Source: Mangifera indica
Taxonomy: Eukaryota; Streptophyta; Magnoliopsida; Sapindales; Anacardiaceae
Length of the DNA: 64,000 nucleotides
Assembly (NCBI RefSeq): GCF_011075055.1
Contig: NC_058147.1
Span: 5,022,001-5,086,000, forward strand
Direction: 5' to 3'
Below are positions 56,701 to 64,000 of the stretch, one piece after another; the first letter of the stretch is position 1, and the number at the start of each line of letters is the position of its first letter. Made by a program: the position numbers and the translations under genes. The notes beneath the pieces are model-generated. The model saw only the letters and a program-made list of their open reading frames with translations, made no database searches and had not been told where the DNA came from.

Positions 56701-59700
56701 TTTCTTTATTCAAATATTATTAAAATTTTTAATTATTATTATAAACCTGGATTTGAAATTTAATTTCATTATTATCCTAATATTATCATTCTTTGATAAG
56801 AACCTCTAAAACATAACAAAATACTCAATTATAAAACAATGTTAGCAACACGAGTTAGCACCTTCCAAGATCATAGTCTCCCAATTAGTTGAAAGGTACC
56901 CCAAACTCAAGGACATTATTTTGCTTCCTTCAACAATCATAACTCCCATTTATATATATTGCCCATACTTGCCACACATGTTTCATAACTTCCCAATCTA
57001 ATTTCATACATATCATACATGTTTTTATAACCCCAATCCCGTTTATTTCATCTAAATCAATGATATCCTACATAAATATTATCTTAATTAAATAATATCC
57101 TAATTTTTAAATTCAAATTTAAATTATTATCTTATCAACTATTCAAATTGTAATATCAATTATTATCATATCATTTACCATCATAATCAGTATTATTCTA
57201 ATTATTATCATAATCAATATTAATTAATTATTATTATCTAATTTCAACACTATCTATCCCTTTAAAAATCACATTTTACTTCAGGTGTGAAAATTGGAAA
57301 ACCCTTTCTTTTTTCCTTTTTCCTTCTTTTTCTATTTATCCAAAACCTTTTAGAGAAGTAGGTTAGACTAATTTGGGCTTGGGATGGTAGTAGAATTGGA
57401 TTCGAGTTTGTTTGAGTTTGAGTTCAAGCTCGATTCGCAATAACCTGAAATGAACTTAGCTCAAATGATCTCGAACTCAAGGTTAAGAAGTGTTCGACTT
57501 GTAAAGCTCACGAACATATAAAATTCGATACGAATCGACTAAAACAACATCATTTTAACTAATACGCATCAAAACGACATCATTTTAGTATCAATCCGAG
57601 CCCAAACTCGAGTTCGACTCTTTTCAAACAAGTCAAGCTTAAACACTTTTGAAACAAACTCGACACGCTAGAACTAGCTCCACTGAAGCGAGTTGAACTC
57701 AAGTTCGGCTCATTCTAATCCAACCTTAAATGACAGGTTAGACTTGGTGTGAAGTATTCGAATAACCCAATTGAGTTTTGAGTCGAGCCTTTGGTTTAGC
57801 GCTAATTTATCAAATTGTGGGTTAGATTGATTTAATATAGGTGGGATTGGATTTGTGTGGATTGGGTATTGGACTGAGTTTAATTGAAATGGATTAGTCT
57901 AGATAGATTAAATGTGGGTGGATTGACTAAAATTGTGTTAGGGTTTGAGCTTGAGTATTGATAGTTGGGTTTGATTGAAATGGGTTTGAGTTTGAATTAA
58001 AAGATTTAGGTTCTCGACTGGGTTGGGTAATTCTGACCCAGTTTTCCTTTTCTCTTTTCACATATTCTTTATCGTTATATCTTTGTTTTGCTTCCATTGC
58101 CATAAAGGTATGACAATTAGGCAAACAATCGAAATTTGATAGCCAGATTTCATCGAAATCGACCAATTTTTCATCATAACTTCCCAATTTATCATTTTGG
58201 ACTTTTGGTAGGTTTGAGATGTAGTCAGAATATTCCAATTTACCATTTTAAGCCACTATCAAGTTCGAGGTTATCAAATCAAGTTCTTATCTTTTTTCTC
58301 ACTTCTCGTCACTGATGATCAATATATAGTTGTCTTCCTTTTACAATCCTACCTCCCCTGTAGATATACTATCCATACCTATCATACATGTTTTATAACT
58401 TTCTAATCCAATATCATACATACCATATATGTTTCATAACTCCCCAATCCCATTTATTTCAACAAAATCAATTATTATCCTATAAAATTACTATCCTAAT
58501 CAAATAGTATCTTCACCTTCAAATTTAAATCTTAATTATATCCTATAAATTATTCAAATTCAAATATCTAAGATAATCAATACTAACTAACTATTATCAT
58601 AATCAATATTAAGTAATTATTACCCAACTAATGCCCTAATTCCTGTCTAAAGTTGTTACACATGCATGAACCAAGGCAATGCATAAGATTCATATTGTCA
58701 CAAATTGATTTAGGAACATGTCCACCCTTCACGAAAATATCACAACAAAATTCATAAAGTACAGTGAAGATATGAATTGCCACGCTTTGAAACACTATAA
58801 CTTAGCTAATAATTTAAACTTGGCACCTCATTTGTTAATGAGAATGAAAAACTGAAGGATGAAAAGAGCTTCATTTCAACCAAAAAAAAAGATCACACAG
58901 GAATTCAAGAATGATAAAATAAACCACAAGTTCATTAGATTTTTAGAACCAAACTGAAATTTCACAATGGAAAGCCATGGAAGGAAAAAACTGTACCTCA
59001 TTATCTTCATTGCTAAGGCATTGCAAGCAGCGTTGCAACACATGATTTCCATTCAGATCCTTTATGAGATTAAGAAAACCAGGTCTCAGTGCTGCCTTGA
59101 CTGCTGAAACCTGCTGCCTCGTTTTGAGCGTTTCTATCAACTTCTGTACCACTCGTGTGCTGGAATAATAACAAAAATGTCATTCATTGACAAAAAAATT
59201 TTTCAAGAACAATTAACTCAAATAATAATTGACTAAATGAACAAGACTGTTTCTAAGTCCTTTATATATGAGTTACCCATATGTGTTCAAGCAAATTCTG
59301 ACAAGCTGCCCTGGTTCTTTGGAAACCATAAGCACAATCTGTGTCCTATGCTCTTCATTACACACATTTAACAACTTCTGCACAAGGTAATTGCCAAACT
59401 GCTCCATCATAAGTTCAACAACATGATCAATGACCTCATTAAATATAATTTGCACATCTTGGTAAGTTCCCTCATCAAAGACCCTTTGCAAAAACCGACA
59501 ACCATTTTGATCCTTGGCCATTAAGTATATATAACCCCGGAACTCAGCCAACGAACTGGAACTTGGTAGCAAATGCAATGGGAAATAACTACTTATATTC
59601 TGACCACTTTCACAGAGTCTTCCATTCTGAGCACAACTTTCAAGTTTAGAGATTTTCTCTGGAGGATTTTTGGTGGCAACCTCATTGAGGGTGTTCTTCT

Positions 59701-60883
59701 TGTGACCACCCAAAGAACCGGGGGCTTTGTTAACAATATGATTAAGACTTTTTCCTTGTATGATGAAACTGTCTTCAACACCAAAACCATCCACCACCCC
59801 TGCTTCATTTAAAGGCACATGAGACACAGAATCCCTGTTGTTTGGCATCACACTAGTCCTTTCTTTCAACAATGAACAATTACACAACTGAGTTTCCAAA
59901 TCTAAACCCAAATCGTGATACATCAAGGGAGTGGAAATCAATTGATTCATGAAACCAGTCTCTCCCATTGTATCCAATCCATGTCTTTGTGATCCAAACA
60001 ATGCATCCTTAATGTAAGGCCTACTCGCAATAGAACTCTGTGATTGTAAACCCCCATTACTCCAGCTCCTTTCCTGTTCCTTTCTCTGCTCGAATACACA
60101 ATTCCTTATGATACCATAACATGGGGCCTGAGGCATGTCATTAGCTTGACTGTGAAAAAAAATACCATTCTTTAACCCTCCCTCACCACGTCTACCACCC
60201 AAAGCAATCGACACAGACTTCATCTGATCATCTAAACTCCTAGATACAACACCAGGAGAGGTATCAACTCCTTGATAATCAGTGTTCTTGAGGCCATCAG
60301 ATATGCCATATTTTTCAACCATATAAGGTAGACCCACATAACCATGACCAAAACCAAAGCTAACCTCCTGTGGGTTCATCTCATGTCTGTTCATTATAAT
60401 ACAATGATCCTTTTGTTCCTTTCCAACACTCATTCTATACAAACTCTCACACAAACCTAGTTCATCATAATCCAACCTCTCAGGCACAACATTCTTCCCA
60501 AAACGACAAGACTCGTTTGAGTGAGAATCCAACCACAGTCCACTAACATGATCATCTGTGACATTTGGTGTTTTAAACTTGTTAACATCCGCAATATCAG
60601 AGGGAAAATTCACTGTTGAAAATGGTGAAAAATTCTCCTCAGTTAAATAAAACCCATTGGGATAAAAAGAACTTGCAGGAGCAGAAGGGTGGTCTGTTGA
60701 TAGCTGAACCACTCCACTAAAAGGTGAACCCGAACCACTCACAAGAGGCGGGTGTTTGTGGCCAGTTTTGACATATGGAACTTGATGGTGATGAATCCCA
60801 CTCAACATCTTTTCAAGCTCTTCATCTTTCTTCATTTTATCTACAACTCTGTTTCTCTCTATCTGATCACCGATTTTATACAT
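50740..60883 (-). CDS. Complete Pumilio-family RNA-binding protein (APUM12-like), five exons, 764 aa
   Basis: Exons 60883-59277, 59159-58997, 54193-54030, 51978-51723 and 50844-50740 join in frame with GT-AG sites (total 2,295 bp with TGA stop). The N-terminal 440 residues are low-complexity. The Pumilio homology domain runs from about 445 to the end with eight repeats. Their RNA-contact helices read [49 protein letters not shown] and FANYVIQ, ending [14 protein letters not shown]. Such proteins bind short motifs in mRNA 3' UTRs and repress translation or promote decay, usually in the cytoplasm. Introns are 117, 4,803, 2,051 and 878 bp; the last three are swollen by transposons. All splice sites are intact, so the gene is likely functional. 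It is the probable source of the fragments elsewhere in the window. Confidence 0.92.
50888..51671. mobile_element. Mutator-type MITE in Pumilio intron 4, 9-bp target duplication
   Basis: 784 bp. Left end GGGCAAAGGACTACGTCCC; the reverse complement of the right end starts GGGAAAAGGACTATTTCTC. Both continue CACCCAAGTTTTAGTC and stay similar for about 90 bp. Flanks are AAAGTTTGG on both sides (50879-50887 and 51672-51680), and the Pumilio copy at 38.64 kb has this sequence once, the empty site. Inside, 51,185-51,400 is a degenerate minisatellite of GATGACACATCATC/GACGACGCATCG-like units. There is no transposase frame. Confidence 0.9.
52690..53100. repeat. 200-bp inverted repeat with 13-nt loop in Pumilio intron 3
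   Basis: Arms 52690-52889 and 52903-53100 are reverse complements with few mismatches (centre CTCTTGGA / TCCAAGAG). The arm occurs once in the inverted copy at 48.8-49.0 kb. In the transcript of the Pumilio gene this would fold into a long hairpin. Confidence 0.88.
53101..53271. repeat. TATG/TA microsatellite
   Basis: About 170 bp of TATG tetranucleotides mixed with TA runs, abutting the right arm of the inverted repeat. It is absent from the copy near 48.78 kb. Confidence 0.9.
56448..56628. mobile_element. 181-bp MITE with 9-bp target duplication
   Basis: Left end GAGCAATGTTATGTGTACCC; right end, reverse-complemented, CAATAAAATTATGTATACCC. Both then read ATTTTTGATACACAATT. Flanks TTTCCTAAA at 56439-56447 and 56629-56637; the related copies near 23,180 and 55,230 have an undivided (T)CCTAAA-like sequence. 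A 9-bp duplication fits the Mutator superfamily. Confidence 0.85.
57370..57735. mobile_element. Non-autonomous TIR element of the 'ATTGGATTCGAG' type
   Basis: Starts TAGAATTGGATTCGAGTTTG and ends TTCGGCTCATTCTAATCCAAC, imperfect inverted ends, with an interior rich in AACTCGA and CGAGCCC words. Related to 26,015-26,475. It is nested in the LTR-element remains of intron 2. Confidence 0.5.
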
Positions 60884-61300
60884 CCTTAAAAAACGAAATT
60901 ACTTCTTTAACGACACAAAATATAAAAGCTCAAAAGACTTAATATTGAAGAAAAACAAACCCAAACCAGTATCAAAAACCCAAAACCCCCATCAAATATT
61001 GTCGATTAAAAGCGCTTAAAACATGAAAGAAATTTGTTGCAGTGAAATGAAGAGACTTTTATGTGATGCATTCGAGTCTCATTTGATTTGGCTTGTGGGT
61101 CTTTTTTTTTTCGTAGAAGAGTAGGTCAGAAGGTAGAGAGGGATTGGGATTCTGTTTGATAATGATATTGACGGTTATAAAAAAGTGAGTGTGTGCGGTG
61201 CACCATGAAAGTGAAGTCGAAGGCGCTCCGCGCTACTTCATAGAGAAGGGAAGAGAGAGAGAGAGAGCAAGAGCCATAGGAGCTGAGTAGGAGAACTCGT
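60884..61300 (-). promoter_or_regulatory. 5' leader and promoter of the Pumilio gene
   Basis: No coding frame. A GA-rich tract (about 61,240-61,275, CT-rich on the sense strand) is a common plant core-promoter or leader element. The segment is the least AT-rich non-coding sequence in this part of the window, unlike the repeat-filled DNA to the right. Confidence 0.45.
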
Positions 61301-63099
61301 TTATTTATTTATTTTAACCAATTTTTTATTACTTATTTATTGACATAAATTTTATTTCTGATTTGTTAGTTATCAAAATCTCTGAAACAGTAGTAATTAC
61401 CAACCTCTTCCACGCCAAATACTGCTTGATTTTCTCCATTGATGTTGATCTCTTTTGATCTTTGATTGGGCTCTGTTATAATCTTGGCTAATCAGGATCA
61501 GAATCAATGGTAGAGATGAAATCTTCAGGTTATTATTAATAAATCTTATTTCATTTATTTTAGGTCTTCCTTTCTTACGCGTTCATGACTACGAAAGAAA
61601 AAACCTGTCATCTTCCGGTTTCTTGTCACGCAAGTAAACCATGAACGCTCGGGTTAGTCTAAGATATGATTCCAACCGACTCAGTTTTGAAAATTAATTT
61701 GATTTAATTTAATTTGGTTTAAATTTTTTAAATTTAAATCTAAATATTTGATTATTTTTAAATTGAATTAAATTTAAACTAAAAGATATTCAATTTAAAT
61801 TTATAATTTAAATTAGTAGTTCAAATTTATAGCTTGATTTAGATTGAATTAATTTAAATTTATAGTTCGAATTCATAACTCGATTCAGTTTAAATTTATA
61901 ATTCGAATTAGTAATTTTAAATATTATTTAGATAAAATAACATCATTTTATCTATGAACCACAAATTTAATTTATAAATTCGAGTTATAAATTTAAACCA
62001 TTAATTGAAATTGAACCGAGCTATGAATGTGAACTATTAATTCGAGTTACAAAATTAAGTCTAACTCAAACCAAACCGAGCTAAACTATTTTTTATTCAA
62101 ATCAAACCTAATTTTGGTTTAATGAACTTGAGCCTAATAATTTTTTTATTTAAACTAAATTTGAGTCAAGAGATATTCGGGTTCAATCCTATTCATATCC
62201 ACCCTTAACTTGGCTCTCTTCAGGGGTTACCTTTAAGGTATAATGCTTAACTTTTTATGGTTCATTTCTCATTCCTAACATTAAAATATATAAAGATATA
62301 CTTATTTATATAAATTGGTGAGATAGTTTGTTATTAAATAATATGATGGGTTATTTTTTATTTCATTATAAAATTATCTAATTCGATATTATACAATTTA
62401 TTTATGTGATTAGATAATATGATTGATTATTTTTATCTTATTTTAAAATTATTCAATCAAATATTAACATTTTAATTTATACAGATAAATTTATATAATT
62501 TATTTATAAGTAACATTATTTATACAAACAATAAACATAGACTTTTGTATAAACAATACTATGTCACATGTAATTTAGTATTATTATATTTTTAATTTAA
62601 AATCACTTAATCATATTGTAATATATTATTATTTTTATATAAATTTATGTTTATTATTTGTGTTTATTGTTTTATTATATATATATATGTTTATGAAATA
62701 TTACTTCAAAAGAAAAAGTTTAATTTTGTCCACGAGTGACCGATTGGGTGAAGTTGTCGACAACATACTGGTTATTTGGTAAAAAAAATTGCGTGTCAAA
62801 TAACATGTAAACCAAGTTCTGAAAAGATGGTGCATATATCAATAATTTAGAGAATTGTTCATTGAAAAAGCTGGCCTTGGAATTACATGGTCAAAAAGTG
62901 TAGATAATTTCCCTTATTTACAACTAGGATATCATGAGAGGCGAGAGTAATATTATATATATATTTTTTATAATTTAGATGTATAAATAATATATATTAT
63001 TTTATTTAATTTAAAATTATTTAATATCAAACAAATCTTTTCAAAGTCAAAATTCCACCCGACCGTCTTTAACTTTCCGCAAATTCACCACCGCCCAAA
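61301..63099. other. Intergenic repeats between the Pumilio and DUF4057 genes
   Basis: About 61,660-62,210 is a TIR-type repeat of degenerate AATTTAAATTYGAATT units, beginning TGATTCCAACC and ending GGTTCAATCC. About 62,270-62,480 and 62,490-62,690 are two adjacent MITE-like stretches with the ATTATTCAATCAAATAATAAC-type centre. The rest has no recognised gene. Confidence 0.5.
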
Positions 63100-63692
63100 T
63101 TTCACCGCTTCTTCATTGTAACCGATTTGAAGCAACCAGGAAATTCTTTTTTTTTTTTTTTTGGGGTAAGTGCAGCCAAGAAATTTCAGTTGCTTCTAGA
63201 TGACACATTACTTGTGTGAAAAACTTGTATGAAAATCAATTCAGCTAGCATAACTGCAAGTAACGTCGGAATATAAAAAGGCTGTTCTTGATTTAAAAGG
63301 GTGCTGGTTAAAGTCGGGCACAAGAACAATATACTCAATAAATTTAAATTGAACGTTAGGCAAGCACATTGTTGATTAAAGAAATAGGTTAAAACAGTTG
63401 GAACTAAAATCACAAATAATATTAATGATAACAAATGTAGTACTAAACAATAAAATTAAACCTGGAGAAAGGACCACAAATTTGACTAAAACAAGCACTG
63501 AAAAAAGCACAAGATTATGGACAAACAAACCCAATTGGCAGACAGTCCATAGCTCTGGCAACATGTTAAAACCTAGAACAAGATTCCCAAAACCCGCTAG
63601 GAAAGGTCAAATAATATAATCACACCACCACCACTGGGAATAACAAAAAACCAGGCACAAAGTATAAAAATAACCAAGTTAGACCTAACAAG
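63100..63692 (-). other. Probable 3' UTR and downstream flank of the DUF4057 gene
   Basis: Non-coding, with a T16 run at about 63,147-63,162. No other gene is recognised. The open frames here on both strands lack recognisable domains. Confidence 0.4.
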
Positions 63693-63950
63693 TTAAACCA
63701 AGGCAATGCTGCTCTCGCCACCTGGAGGCTTGCGTACCCCGCCCAAATAGTCTCGAGACTCCACCTTCCCATCAGCAAATATGTCACTGCCACTCATCTC
63801 CCGCAGTTTTGCCACACTTAATGGCTTCTCTGTAGATGACGGAGGAGCATCACCCTTGAATACGTTGTTTCCAGAAAGCTCGGCAAATTTCTTGTCATAG
63901 ATCTTCTTTGCCGTCTTCATACCAGAGTCCTCACTAGGCATTTCATTGCT
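63693..63950 (-). CDS. Last exon of a DUF4057-family protein (partial)
   Basis: The exon begins after a GTTAG acceptor with SNEMPSEDSGMKTAKKIYDKKF and ends at TAA (63695-63693). It contains the two repeated family motifs, KFAELSGNNVFKGDAPP and KLREMSGSDIFADGK, then the conserved C-terminus SRDYLGGVRKPPGGESSIALV. Plant DUF4057 proteins (such as Arabidopsis At4g39860) are of unknown function and largely disordered. The remainder of the gene lies beyond base 64,000. The exon is intact. Confidence 0.85.
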   Translation of the reverse strand, partial: SNEMPSEDSGMKTAKKIYDKKFAELSGNNVFKGDAPPSSTEKPLSVAKLREMSGSDIFADGKVESRDYLGGVRKPPGGESSIALV

Positions 63951-64000
63951 CTAACATCCAGCAAGACATATAATTAGATCCAGGCTAAGGTGAAGTCAAG

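Larger units (their letters stand above)
54970..58740 (-). mobile_element. Nested LTR-element remains in Pumilio intron 2
   Basis: A direct repeat starts at about 54,975 and again at about 56,178 (GCAAACTAATCAATC / ACAAACAAAACAAC...). On the minus strand the second copy is followed by a primer-binding-site-like TTGGTATTGGAGCA (56172-56159) and a broken gag-like frame (about 56,130-55,850). This fits LTR, PBS, gag and LTR of a small retroelement. A second direct-repeat pair (about 56,930-57,240 and 58,340-58,640) suggests another element nested here. No polymerase is recognisable. Confidence 0.5.

Noticed and set aside
1..64000. tRNA, rRNA, bacterial operons, origins
   Set aside because: No cloverleaf-forming or rRNA-like sequence was noticed by eye, and all gene structure is eukaryotic. 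A tRNAscan or Rfam search was not possible here.

Overview
This is nuclear DNA from a flowering plant, almost certainly a core eudicot. It is AT-rich, its genes have GT-AG introns, it is crowded with MITEs and LTR-retrotransposon remains, and every recognisable protein belongs to a plant family (MIK2-type LRR receptor kinases, the DYAD/AMEIOTIC1 meiotic family, an APUM12-type Pumilio protein and a DUF4057 protein). I cannot name the species. A woody rosid is a guess only.

Layout. Bases 1-46,600 are a rearranged array built from repeated copies of one ancestral segment. In order, that segment held: Pumilio intron and exon 3; the 3' part of an RS-domain (SR-like) gene; a Copia retrotransposon inserted in the last exon of that RS gene; about 3 kb of flank; an LRR receptor kinase; an AT-rich 3' flank with 45-bp tandem repeats; and the 3' end of Pumilio. 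Copies begin near 358, 8,308, 21,940 and 37,620, and an inverted copy lies at about 40,905-46,620. The window holds eight receptor-kinase copies or fragments. Two are intact at 1,025 codons (R1 4896-8061, R4 33723-36889). One is full length but has two nonsense codons in the kinase domain (R3 16644-19802). One is cut off in the ectodomain (R2 12395-13943). Two converge as an inverted pair of pseudogenes (R5/R6 39265-42900). Two are short fragments (R0 1-357; 21554-21774). A complete four-exon DYAD-like gene (13998-15776) starts about 55 bp after the break in R2.

Bases 46,600-64,000 are calmer. A complete five-exon Pumilio gene (50740-60883, minus strand, 764 aa) has introns swollen by transposons, including two MITEs with 9-bp target duplications and a 200-bp inverted repeat next to a TATG microsatellite. 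The last exon of a DUF4057 gene closes the window on the minus strand.

How the parts relate. The receptor kinases are probably cell-surface immune or peptide receptors; their promoters share a palindromic double W-box and a TATA box, in varying states of decay. The Pumilio protein is a cytoplasmic mRNA-binding repressor, and the DYAD-like protein is probably nuclear. The Pumilio gene is the likely donor of many non-coding fragments in the array: its exon 3, exons 4-5, introns 2 and 3 and 3' flank occur again elsewhere in both orientations. The Copia copies all sit at one shared target site, so they spread by segmental duplication and not by separate insertions.
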